From an uncultured Candidatus Melainabacteria bacterium (lineage in GTDB: Bacteria > Cyanobacteriota > Vampirovibrionia > Gastranaerophilales > Gastranaerophilaceae), in contig CANOTP010000004.1 in the NCBI GenBank assembly GCA_947570135.1, forward strand, positions 124,001 to 188,000: a DNA stretch of 64,000 nucleotides. The letters are read 5' to 3'. A model generated the notes under the pieces. That model saw only the letters and a list, made by a program, of their open reading frames with translations. It was not told the DNA's origin and ran no database searches. This document shows positions 14,491-21,775 of this stretch, piece by piece (position 1 is the first letter of the stretch; every line of letters begins with the position of its first letter). The position numbers and the translations under genes are program-made.

Positions 14491-15249
14491 ATGTCAAGAA
14501 TTGATTCATTCAAACACGCGTTAGAAGAAAAACGTGCAGTTAAAGTTATTGCAGGTATTGATAACTTTGATATCGAAAATATTAAAAAAGTTGTATCTTC
14601 AGCAGAAACAGCTCACGCTACTGCTGTTGATATCTGTGCAAGAGAAGATATTATTAAAGAAGTTCGTTCAATGACAGAACTTCCTGTATTTGTTTCTTCA
14701 ATTGTACCGTCAGAATTGGTTAAAGCGGTTGATTTGGGTGCTGATGCTATTGAACTTGGTAACTTTGATGTTCTTTACAAAAAAGGTATGTCATTTGATG
14801 CTAACGATGTTTTATCTTTAGTTCAAGAAACTAAATCATTGTTGGGTGACAGAGAAGTATTTTTCTCAGTTACAATCCCGGGTGAAATCCCTACAGCTGA
14901 CCAAATTGCTTTGGCTGTTAAATTAGAATCTATGGGTATTGATCTGATTCAAACAGAAGGTCACTATTCTCAAGATGCTAATCTATCAGGTGCCAGAGCT
15001 TTAATGGATAGAGCAGAATTAACAATTTCAAATACAATTGAACTTGTAAGAAATGTAGAAATGCCGATTATGACAGCAACAGGTATTAACCCTACAACTG
15101 CTCCGTTTGCATTTGCGGCAGGCGCATCAGCTATCGGTTGCGGATCTTGTGTTAACAAATTAACTTCAACTATTTCAATGATTGCTACAATTTCATCATT
15201 GGTTGAAATTGCTAACAAAAATGCAGTAAAAATTGCTGAAATGGTTTAA
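14491..15249 (+). CDS. ycf23: Ycf23-like protein (DUF561, TIM-barrel fold)
   Basis: 252 residues. The N-terminal AVKVIAGIDNFDIENIKKVVSSAE, HATAVDICAREDIIKEV and GADAIELGNFDVLY match the Ycf23 family, which is found in cyanobacteria and in plastid genomes of red algae. The barrel-like pattern of strands and the GHYSQDANLSGA and ATGINPTTAPFAFAAGASAIGCGSCVNKL segments resemble phosphate-binding TIM barrels. The biochemical function is unknown to me; the fold suggests an aldolase- or epimerase-like reaction. AAGGAG lies 8 bases before the ATG, and it has its own promoter and terminator. Its presence is one of the stronger pointers to a cyanobacterial relative. Confidence 0.8.
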   Translation: MSRIDSFKHALEEKRAVKVIAGIDNFDIENIKKVVSSAETAHATAVDICAREDIIKEVRSMTELPVFVSSIVPSELVKAVDLGADAIELGNFDVLYKKGMSFDANDVLSLVQETKSLLGDREVFFSVTIPGEIPTADQIALAVKLESMGIDLIQTEGHYSQDANLSGARALMDRAELTISNTIELVRNVEMPIMTATGINPTTAPFAFAAGASAIGCGSCVNKLTSTISMIATISSLVEIANKNAVKIAEMV

Positions 15250-15262
15250 TTTTAAAATACTA

Positions 15263-15291
15263 AAAAGTCACCCTTTCCGGGTGGCTTTTTA
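15263..15291 (+). terminator. Rho-independent terminator of ycf23
   Basis: AAAAGTCACCC-tttcc-GGGTGGCTTTTT forms an 11-bp stem (one G-U pair) followed by T, 13 bases after the ycf23 stop. The next SD site begins about 8 bases further on. Confidence 0.85.
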
Positions 15292-15298
15292 TTTATAT

Positions 15299-15361
15299 AG
15301 GAGAGAAAGTATGAAAAAGCAAGCTATAATTAGAATTTCGGGGGGGGTAACTTTTCTTGCT
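15299..15361 (+). repeat. Prepilin leader cassette, copy 3 (G8 run)
   Basis: Shares AGGAGAGAAA-GT-ATG, the G8 run (15340-15347) and TAACTTTTCTTGCTT with copies 1 and 2. The ATG frame encodes MKKQAIIRISGGVTFLA and then TAG at 15362-15364. More divergent than the other two copies (several codon changes), yet the frame offset to the prepilin is unchanged. Confidence 0.8.
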
Positions 15362-16137
15362 TAGAAACTGACTGTCGCGGAAAAGAGTTAGCAGTTGGTA
15401 GCAAAGTACACCGTACGGTGAGCACCGCGTTTACGTTAGCAGAAACATTAATAACCCTCGGCATAATCGGTATTGTAGCCGCACTTACTATTCCGAATAT
15501 GATAGCAAAAGTTTCCGAAAAACGTGATTCTGTCAGGCTTAAAAAAGTTTATGCATCTTTAACTCAGGCTTATAAATTATCGCAGGAAGAATTTGGGGAT
15601 ATAAAGCCTTATTTGGAAGGTTATGGCGATAAAATTGATTGGTATGACAATGCTTCTCATGAATATTTCGGTGATTATTTTATGCACTTTTATAACGGTG
15701 TTCAAAGAAATAAAAAATATTCCTCAAGTTGGAAAACTTCTTGGAAAAACGGAGCATCTATCTACCATGTTAGTGATAGTGCTTCTTTCGCGATTTATAA
15801 TACTTTAGACGGTGCAGCGTTTATTTTCAGAGTTCTGCCGAATTATTGTACATCGGCTTTTGGTTCATTTGAATCAGGGGTTAGTACTTGCGGTGAAATT
15901 TTTGTAGATTTACATTCACCTCTTAAAACTACCGATTTTGGGACTGCTAACACAAATCGTGTAGTCGGTAAAAATGTATTTCTTTTTCATGCAACAGCAG
16001 AAGGTATAGTCCCTGCAGGAACTTCAAATGTTGGAAAATCACCGTTATCCTGTTATACAAGTGCATACTCCTGTGCGGCGTGGGTTTTGAAGCAGGATAA
16101 TATGAATTATCTTCATAAAACAAATTTGGGCTGGTAA
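15311..16137 (+). CDS. Type IV prepilin-like protein, leader frame offset at G-run
   Basis: The prepilin core is STA|FTLAETLITLGIIGIVAALTIPNMIAK, followed by a Tyr/Ser-rich domain of about 210 residues with VGKNVFLFHA and CYTSAYSCAAW near the end. The SD-preceded ATG 15311 is in the wrong frame. A -1 shift at G8 continues GGNFSCLETDCRGKELAVGSKVHRTVSTAFTLAE, which is open throughout. A GTG at 15418, nine bases before TTT-ACG, could start a very short leader but has no SD. The motif that reads DVNG-PN in its relatives is replaced by VDLHSPLKTT. Position -1 is Ala. It is ended by the perfect terminator at 16136. Confidence 0.7.
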
Positions 16138-16174
16138 AAAGGTCGACCGAAACAAAGTTTCGGTCGACCTTTTT
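16136..16174 (+). terminator. Rho-independent terminator of prepilin gene
   Basis: AAAAAGGTCGACCGAAAC-aaa-GTTTCGGTCGACCTTTTT is a perfect 18-bp stem overlapping the stop codon. A-tract and T-tract allow it to act in both directions. Confidence 0.9.
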
Positions 16175-16183
16175 AGTTAACAT

Positions 16184-16211
16184 AAAAAAAAGACCTTGTT
16201 AATTCAAGGCC
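16184..16211 (-). terminator. Minus-strand terminator without an assigned gene
   Basis: Read on the minus strand: GGCCTTG-aattaa-CAAGGTC followed by eight T. No minus-strand gene lies upstream of it within 150 bases. It may end a short unannotated RNA transcribed from the AT-rich stretch 16215-16350, which also contains the palindrome CTTTATATA-tt-TATATAAAG (16237-16256). Confidence 0.5.
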
Positions 16212-16364
16212 TATCCGTTTAAATAAGAAGAGAGAGCTTTATATATTTATATAAAGTATTCTCAAAACAAAAAATTGCTAAATTTACTGTTTAGAATTTA
16301 CAAAAGTTAATATTTTTATTTTTTTTGTGTTAATATATATGTAAAACTAAATGAGTTGGTGAAA

Positions 16365-17375
16365 ATGGATTTAGATAGAGTAAAACTTATAGCTGATATA
16401 AAAAAGTTAGGAGCTCCAAAAATTTTGATTATCGGAGATTTGGCGCTTGATGAGATGATTTACGGAGATGCCGAAAGAATTTCAAGAGAAGCTCCCGTAT
16501 TGATTTTACAGCACACTAAAACCAAATTAATATTAGGTGGTGCGTCAAACGCTGCACATAACGCATCTGTTTTAAATGACGGAAAAACGGGCGTAATCGG
16601 TGTTTGCGGAGAAGATTATTACTCAGAACTTCTGTTAGATACTTTTGAGCGTGCAAATATTGACTGTTCCGGTATAGTTAAAGATAAATCAAGAAAAACA
16701 ATCGTAAAAACAAGGATTTCGGGTTCTATAACAACATCTATAACCCAGCAGATTGTACGTATTGACAGGCAATCTAAGGGGTTAATAAATAATGATACCG
16801 AAGAAAAAATTATAAAAAAAATAGAAAAAATGCTTCCTGAATATGATGCGGTAATTTTATCAAATTATCATATCGGAACTTTAACACCTAAGATTATTGA
16901 GTATACAATATCTCTTGCAAATGAACTTAACAAAGTTGTTGTTGTCGATGCTCAAAGAGATTTAGGTTCATATAAAAATGTAACATCAATGACTCCAAAC
17001 CTTCCTGACACAGAAAAATCGGTCGGTTTTGGGATTGAATCGGAAGACGATTTAAAACAAGCAGGCCGTAAATTGTTATCTGAAACCAATGCAAAAGTTG
17101 TTTTGATTACCTGTGGTGCCGACGGTATGTTTGTTGCAAAGCCGAATGACGATTTTACAAAGATTCCTGTGTTTAATAAATCGGAAGTTTTTGATGTGAC
17201 AGGTGCAGGGGATACGGTTACTGCAGTTTATTCACTTGCATTAGCTGCGGGAATTGACCCTGTTTATTCTGCTGTTATCGGAAATCTTGCAGCAAGCATT
17301 GTTGTAAGACAATTCGGTTGTGCTACAACAACAATTGAAGAATTGATTACAGTGGCTCAGAATTTGAAAATTTAA
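16365..17375 (+). CDS. PfkB-family sugar kinase, heptose-7-phosphate kinase-like (RfaE/HldE kinase domain)
   Basis: About 336 residues. The start KILIIGDLALDEMIYGDAERISREAPVLIL closely follows the pattern of the HldE/RfaE kinase domain (GDxMLDxYxxGxxxRISPEAPVPV). The sugar-binding LGGASNAAHNASVL and the catalytic FDVTGAGDTVTAVYSLALAAG (general base Asp, anion hole) are intact. Such kinases phosphorylate D-glycero-D-manno-heptose-7-phosphate for lipopolysaccharide inner core. No nucleotidyltransferase domain is fused. It is followed after 17 bases by DUF4330 and O-antigen ligase genes, which supports a cell-surface polysaccharide role. ATG 16365 is preferred over the upstream TTG 16356, though the SD is weak. 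Confidence 0.8.
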   Translation: MDLDRVKLIADIKKLGAPKILIIGDLALDEMIYGDAERISREAPVLILQHTKTKLILGGASNAAHNASVLNDGKTGVIGVCGEDYYSELLLDTFERANIDCSGIVKDKSRKTIVKTRISGSITTSITQQIVRIDRQSKGLINNDTEEKIIKKIEKMLPEYDAVILSNYHIGTLTPKIIEYTISLANELNKVVVVDAQRDLGSYKNVTSMTPNLPDTEKSVGFGIESEDDLKQAGRKLLSETNAKVVLITCGADGMFVAKPNDDFTKIPVFNKSEVFDVTGAGDTVTAVYSLALAAGIDPVYSAVIGNLAASIVVRQFGCATTTIEELITVAQNLKI

Positions 17376-17392
17376 CGTAAGGAGAATTTTTT

Positions 17393-17962
17393 ATGGATAA
17401 ATTAAAAGAACTTGTAAAAAAAATCAGAATCGTTGATTTTATTATAGTTGCTTTTGTTGTTATTGCTTTAGCAGTTGGGTTTGTGACATACAAAGGTTAC
17501 AGACAGACTGCGGATAAGAAGATTGAAGCTACTTCAAATATTGTTTTTAAAGTCTATATGAGAGGTGTAACTTTCTCAGGTAAAGATATTCCTATCAAAA
17601 AAGGCGAAAAAACATTTATAAGTATCAGAAATGTTCCATATTCTGATTTGGATATTTTGGATGTGAAAGCTGATAGACGTAAGATTGTTTTACCGACTTT
17701 AAATTCAAAAAAGATTGTAATCGTTGTCGATGATGTTGCGCAGCCTGATTTGTATGATGTTGTCGTAACTTTAACCGATAAAGCTAAGATTACAAAAGAC
17801 GGCGCTGTTGTAGGCGGAAATAAGGTTAAATTGGGTCTTCTTATTACGTTAGAAGGTGCTGATTATAAGTTTACGGGTTCAGTTTCGGATATCAAGGTTG
17901 TTGATACCGTTGTCGACGAAGCTTTGAATAAAGATATGAATACAACAGATGATGTTCAATAA
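17393..17962 (+). CDS. DUF4330-family membrane-anchored protein
   Basis: 189 residues: one N-terminal membrane helix (IVDFIIVAFVVIALAVGFVTY, residues about 13-33), then a beta-rich soluble part, presumably outside the membrane. It matches what I recall of DUF4330 proteins, which often lie beside polysaccharide genes in cyanobacteria and Firmicutes. Biochemical role unknown. TAAGGAG lies 9 bases before the ATG. Its 3' end overlaps the start of the O-antigen ligase gene by 14 bases, so the two are translationally coupled. Confidence 0.65.
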   Translation: MDKLKELVKKIRIVDFIIVAFVVIALAVGFVTYKGYRQTADKKIEATSNIVFKVYMRGVTFSGKDIPIKKGEKTFISIRNVPYSDLDILDVKADRRKIVLPTLNSKKIVIVVDDVAQPDLYDVVVTLTDKAKITKDGAVVGGNKVKLGLLITLEGADYKFTGSVSDIKVVDTVVDEALNKDMNTTDDVQ

Positions 17963-19274
17963 AGTTTTTAAATTTTCTCAAAGTAAGTTAAGCTATTTGT
18001 ATGAAAACAGTTTGTTTTTACAGAATATCGACAAGTTTATTTTGCCGTTTATTTTGTTAACCCTTGGTGTTTCAACATTTATGAATTCTGATGCTATAGG
18101 CTTTTTCGGTCTGATTGTAATGTTTTTAACTCTTGTTAAAATGTTCACGAATCCAAAAAGCCAAGCTGAGTTTAATCGTTTTGAAATATGGATTGTTGCA
18201 TACTTTATGCTTGTTATGGTAAGCTTGTTCGGATCAACTTTGTTTGCACTGAGTTTGAAGGGATTTTTTAAAACTTTTGTTTATATCGGGTATTATTTTT
18301 CTGTTGCTGTTTACTTAAAAGATAACAGAAAATCGATTCCGTGGCTTTTGGGAGCAATTGCTGTTTGTACGGCAGGTGAGTCTGTTGTCGGATTTTTGCA
18401 AAGTTTTGTACATCCTGAAGCCATTTCTACCTGGCAGGATACTTCAAGATTGAACCCAGAAGATGTTTTATCTCGAGTATATGGTACTTTAAAACCGTTA
18501 AACCCGAATCTTTTTGGCGGATATTTGGTTTGCGGGTTTCCTGCTGTTTTAGGTTCTGTGCTTTATTTTGTTAATCGCAAACATTTTAAACTTGCACTCG
18601 GAGCTTTAATTTTTACATTTTTAGGTGTTTATACGATATTTCAAACAGGTTGTCGCGGAGCATATCTTGCGCTGATGCTGATTTTTGGATGTGCGTTTTT
18701 ATTGTCGGCTAAGTTTTTCTGGAAAACGTATAAAAAAATTTACTTATCCGTAATCGGAGCTGTAGTCGGGTTATTTTTGTTTGCCGTGACTTTTGTCGGG
18801 GCATTAAGACACAGATTTTTGTCTATTTTTGCGATGAGAAACGATTCTTCAAACTCATTTCGGTTTAACGTTTATCATTCTGCTGTTGAAATGTTTAAAG
18901 ACAACTGGCTTTTAGGAATTGGTGTAGGGAACAAAAACTTCCGTGAAATCTACGGACTTTATATGAAAACAGGGTTTGACGCGTTGAGCGCTTATAATAT
19001 TTACCTTGAAACGGCTGTTGAAAGCGGTGTTTTTGCGTTAATCGCGTTTTTAGGATTCGTAGTTACAATGTCAATAAACGCAGTAAAATTCATACTACGT
19101 TCAACAGATATGGAGCAGGTAATTTTTGCTTCAATTTCGATAATTGCAATTTGGGCGGTAATGTTTCACGGTCTGGTTGATACAATATACTTTAGACCAC
19201 AATTACAGTTTATGTTCTGGACTTATGTTGCTGTTATTTCAACACTTCTTAGCAACAGAATGCACGAGGCCTGA
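17949..19274 (+). CDS. O-antigen ligase / polymerase family membrane protein
   Basis: 441 residues with about ten to twelve membrane helices. A large periplasmic loop follows FQTGCRGAYLALMLIF, and DNWLLGIGVGNKNFREIY is the conserved Wzy_C/WaaL segment with the catalytic region. These enzymes join or polymerise undecaprenyl-linked glycans on the cell surface. The gene follows a heptose-kinase-like gene and DUF4330, forming a three-gene surface-glycan unit. The 3' end overlaps the convergent gene at 19249 by 26 bases. Ligase and polymerase cannot be separated from sequence alone. Confidence 0.85.
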   Translation: MMFNKVFKFSQSKLSYLYENSLFLQNIDKFILPFILLTLGVSTFMNSDAIGFFGLIVMFLTLVKMFTNPKSQAEFNRFEIWIVAYFMLVMVSLFGSTLFALSLKGFFKTFVYIGYYFSVAVYLKDNRKSIPWLLGAIAVCTAGESVVGFLQSFVHPEAISTWQDTSRLNPEDVLSRVYGTLKPLNPNLFGGYLVCGFPAVLGSVLYFVNRKHFKLALGALIFTFLGVYTIFQTGCRGAYLALMLIFGCAFLLSAKFFWKTYKKIYLSVIGAVVGLFLFAVTFVGALRHRFLSIFAMRNDSSNSFRFNVYHSAVEMFKDNWLLGIGVGNKNFREIYGLYMKTGFDALSAYNIYLETAVESGVFALIAFLGFVVTMSINAVKFILRSTDMEQVIFASISIIAIWAVMFHGLVDTIYFRPQLQFMFWTYVAVISTLLSNRMHEA

Positions 19275-19689
19275 ATCCTCCGTAAGTGGTGCTACTTGTA
19301 ATAGAGATATTGCTTCCAAATCCCATCCCCAGTCCCGAGTAGAATCCACCCGTATAATATCCCGGCATCGGACAGTAGCACATGCACATTGGTCTGTTAA
19401 AGAACAACCATGGGCTGCAAGCACTCATTAAGCCTAATGTTCCTATGGTATTTGATACAGGGTTCCCGTAACCTGCGTACATATTTATAGTATTACCTAT
19501 AGGGTTACCCCAGCGTTGCATGCCGTATGCGACTTCATTTCTGGCAAATCCGTTTGCAAGGTTTCCGAACAGGTTGCCCATAGCGCAAGATGTCGGTACT
19601 CCGCTTTGTTTCTGTTCCAAATACGAAACACCTGATGCCAGTGCGCAGTTTATATTGCTGAATATACGCATATTCTCGGCGTAACCCAT
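19249..19689 (-). CDS. Unknown Gly/Asn/Cys-rich small protein
   Basis: 146 residues with no recognised family. The N-terminal half is helical and polar (MRIFSNINCALASGVSYLEQKQSG). The rest is low-complexity and rich in Gly, Met, Tyr, Phe and Cys (AYGMQRWGNPIGNTINMYAGYG; MCMCYCPMPGYYTGGFYSGLGMGFG), ending in AFCC. The cluster CMCYCP could bind metal or form disulphides. GAGGAG lies 5 bases before the ATG. It is convergent with, and overlaps, the O-antigen ligase gene. Composition suggests a structural or surface protein, but there is no signal peptide. Confidence 0.6.
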   Translation of the reverse strand: MGYAENMRIFSNINCALASGVSYLEQKQSGVPTSCAMGNLFGNLANGFARNEVAYGMQRWGNPIGNTINMYAGYGNPVSNTIGTLGLMSACSPWLFFNRPMCMCYCPMPGYYTGGFYSGLGMGFGSNISITSSTTYGGFRPRAFCC

Positions 19690-19897
19690 AGAATCTCCTC
19701 GTTTTATGTACTTTTATATATAAAGTATTTAAAATTTTATTAATTGACATATATTTAGTTAATATTAAGTTATGTAAATTTGCCCGTGTTTAAAAATTAG
19801 TAATTAAGATAATATTTTTTTGTACATTGAGGTGATTATTTTGAATGATGCAATTTGTACAATTCAAATATAAAGACTTAGTGGAGTAAAATTAATT

Positions 19898-20206
19898 ATG
19901 TTTATTGGAAATAGTTGTAATGATTGCAATAGATACAATCGTTTGGAAATGAAAAATATTGATCAAAACATTTTACCTTGGCTTGAAGACGTTATTGAAG
20001 AAAATAACAGCAGAATAGAGCGCAAGGAATGGAAAAGTAAATATAACAGTTATGTTGTATATGATTACGAACCGTTTTGTACCGAGGGGTTTGAAATAAA
20101 CCTGATTATAACATCTCGTGATGATTCGTATCTGAATTTTATTAAGTATTTGTATGATGAAAAAGTAAGTACGATAGAATATTTGAATAACTGTATTACT
20201 ATATGA
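19898..20206 (+). CDS. Unknown small protein
   Basis: 102 residues, acidic, with a CNDCNRYN cluster at the N terminus and otherwise a mixed alpha/beta pattern (VIEENNSRIERKEWKSKYNSYVVYDYEPFCTEGFEINLIITSR). No family recognised. A TGGAG lies 10 bases before the ATG, and the gene ends 13 bases before the palindromic terminator at 20219. The coding potential is supported mainly by SD and terminator placement. Confidence 0.5.
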   Translation: MFIGNSCNDCNRYNRLEMKNIDQNILPWLEDVIEENNSRIERKEWKSKYNSYVVYDYEPFCTEGFEINLIITSRDDSYLNFIKYLYDEKVSTIEYLNNCITI

Positions 20207-20218
20207 TAGTAAAATAGT

Positions 20219-20253
20219 GGCGCGAAATTTTTATTTAATAAAAATTTCGCGCC
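20219..20253. terminator. Long perfect palindrome, bidirectional terminator
   Basis: GGCGCGAAATTTTTATT and AATAAAAATTTCGCGCC form a perfect 17-bp stem around a single T, between two convergent genes. The GC base and AT tip are unusual for a terminator, but its position fits transcription ending from both sides. Confidence 0.6.
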
Positions 20254-20280
20254 GTCCAAAAATATATATTTTAACGTATG

Positions 20281-20556
20281 CTAAGCTTCTTCTGGTTTTT
20301 GAAAACATTCTTTACAGAACACTTCTCTGCCCGGAACGGGCTTAAATGGTACCTGAGTTTGAGCTCCGCATTTAGAACATACGGCATCATACATTCTTTT
20401 TCCTCTTCTGTTGTTTTTTCTGCGTGCGGTTCTGCATTCAGGGCATCTTTTCGGTTTGTTAACCAAGCCTTTTTCTGCATAAAATTCTTGTTCGCCGGCA
20501 GTGAAGATGAATTCTTTTCCGCAATCTTCACATACTAATTTTTCGTCTTCGTACAT
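20281..20556 (-). CDS. Zinc-ribbon protein with two CxxC pairs of zinc knuckles
   Basis: 91 residues. The first ribbon is LVCEDCGKEFIFTAGEQEFYAEKGL...PKRCPECR, which matches the zf-trcl type (probable zinc-binding domain). The second is AVCSKCGAQTQVPFKPVPGREVFCKECF. Eight cysteines in four CxxC pairs would hold two zinc ions. A basic linker (RRKNNRRGKR) suggests nucleic-acid contact. Homologues with this architecture are common in anaerobes, with unknown function. AGGAGAA lies 7 bases before the ATG. Confidence 0.8.
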   Translation of the reverse strand: MYEDEKLVCEDCGKEFIFTAGEQEFYAEKGLVNKPKRCPECRTARRKNNRRGKRMYDAVCSKCGAQTQVPFKPVPGREVFCKECFQKPEEA

Positions 20557-20666
20557 TGTTTTTCTCCTGATTCTGTACTTAGGTTAAATGAATAACCGTG
20601 GTGTATATCATTCTATTGTACACTATTTTTGAAAATTTGCAATAGGGCAGGGGAAATATACGTTAT

Positions 20667-21308
20667 TTACTTAACTAAGTGTGCGACATTTCCGCCGACT
20701 CCCGGGGGTTGGATGTATAGCGGCTTTAACTCTTGCCATTTTGTTTTGCCTGATTTTAGTTTTTCAAACGTTAGTTGTGCTAGGATTTCGCCAAGCTGGT
20801 ATTCGCCTTGCTGGTAAGAGATTCCACCTAAATTTTGTTGTAATTTGTCATCTGTTATTACAAAATAGTCGTTTTTCGCTATTATTTCTTTAATCTCATC
20901 TAGCTGCACGGCACCTTTTATTTCGCCACTTAAATATAAATAAGCACAATTTTTTCTGGCATCAAGAGCAACAAGAGTAGGCTTCTCCGTAGTATTAATT
21001 TTTGAAATAATTTCAAGTGATGAAACTCCGACGGCTTTAAGGTTAAGTTGCTGCGCCATCATTCTTGCAACAGTTGTGCAGGCCCTAATACCTGTAAAAC
21101 TTCCCGGACCGATGTTTGTTCCGATTGCGTTTAAATCACTTGGTGTTAGGTTATTTGCTTTTAAAATTTCTTTGATTGTTGAGATTAAAAATGCCGAATG
21201 GTATTTATTTCCTTGGTTTGTGACAATTTTTGATGATAGAATCTTATTATCTTCTGATAGTGTCACATACATTTTATCTAAACAGGTGTCAAAAACTAAA
21301 ATTTTCAC
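20667..21308 (-). CDS. tsaB: tRNA threonylcarbamoyladenosine biosynthesis protein TsaB
   Basis: 213 residues of the ASKHA fold. The N terminus KILVFDTCLDKMYVTLSEDN and the segment LNAIGTNIGPGSFTGIRACTTVARMMAQQL (the GPGSFTGIR motif of the family) are clear. TsaB pairs with TsaD and TsaE to make t6A37 on ANN-decoding tRNAs; TsaB itself lacks catalytic residues. The start overlaps the tsaE stop by one base, so tsaE-tsaB are coupled. The distal part (IQPPGVGGN) is lineage-specific. Confidence 0.93.
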   Translation of the reverse strand: MKILVFDTCLDKMYVTLSEDNKILSSKIVTNQGNKYHSAFLISTIKEILKANNLTPSDLNAIGTNIGPGSFTGIRACTTVARMMAQQLNLKAVGVSSLEIISKINTTEKPTLVALDARKNCAYLYLSGEIKGAVQLDEIKEIIAKNDYFVITDDKLQQNLGGISYQQGEYQLGEILAQLTFEKLKSGKTKWQELKPLYIQPPGVGGNVAHLVK

Positions 21309-21775
21309 TATTCTAATCCTTTTACAATTTCAATACAATCTTGCCCGAAACCTTCAAATGAGTACTTTCTATAGTCGTTATCATCGTAGGTTACATTAAT
21401 TTTAATATGGTTAAACGGGATTTCGTCTTGGGAAAACTCCGCCCATTCAACAAAAGTTATCTGTTTACCTTCAGAATACTCGCGAAGTTCATCGGTTATC
21501 GTTTTAACTCCTTCGTTTTCCAGTCTATAAAGGTCAAAATGATAAACAGGAATTTTAGCGCTGTGGTATTCGTTTAGGATTACAAAACTCGGGCTTGTAA
21601 CTTTTTCGGTTATCCCTATGGCTTGTGCGACAAGCTTTACAAATGCGGTTTTTCCTGCGCCGATTTCGCCGTAAAGGTTAATAAAACAACCTTTGTCTTC
21701 TATAAGTTTTGCAAACTTATAAGCTAAATCCTTCGTATCATCAAGTGTTTTACATATTTTTTCGTATTTATTCAT
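21308..21775 (-). CDS. tsaE: tRNA threonylcarbamoyladenosine biosynthesis ATPase TsaE
   Basis: 155 residues, a small P-loop ATPase: INLYGEIGAGKTAFVKLVAQAIG (Walker A), SPSFVILNEYHSAKIPVYHFDLYRLE, ITFVEWAEF. It drives turnover in the TsaBDE complex. It overlaps the upstream GGDEF gene by 8 bases and tsaB by 1 base, so the three minus-strand genes share a transcript. The length is normal. Confidence 0.95.
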   Translation of the reverse strand: MNKYEKICKTLDDTKDLAYKFAKLIEDKGCFINLYGEIGAGKTAFVKLVAQAIGITEKVTSPSFVILNEYHSAKIPVYHFDLYRLENEGVKTITDELREYSEGKQITFVEWAEFSQDEIPFNHIKINVTYDDNDYRKYSFEGFGQDCIEIVKGLE

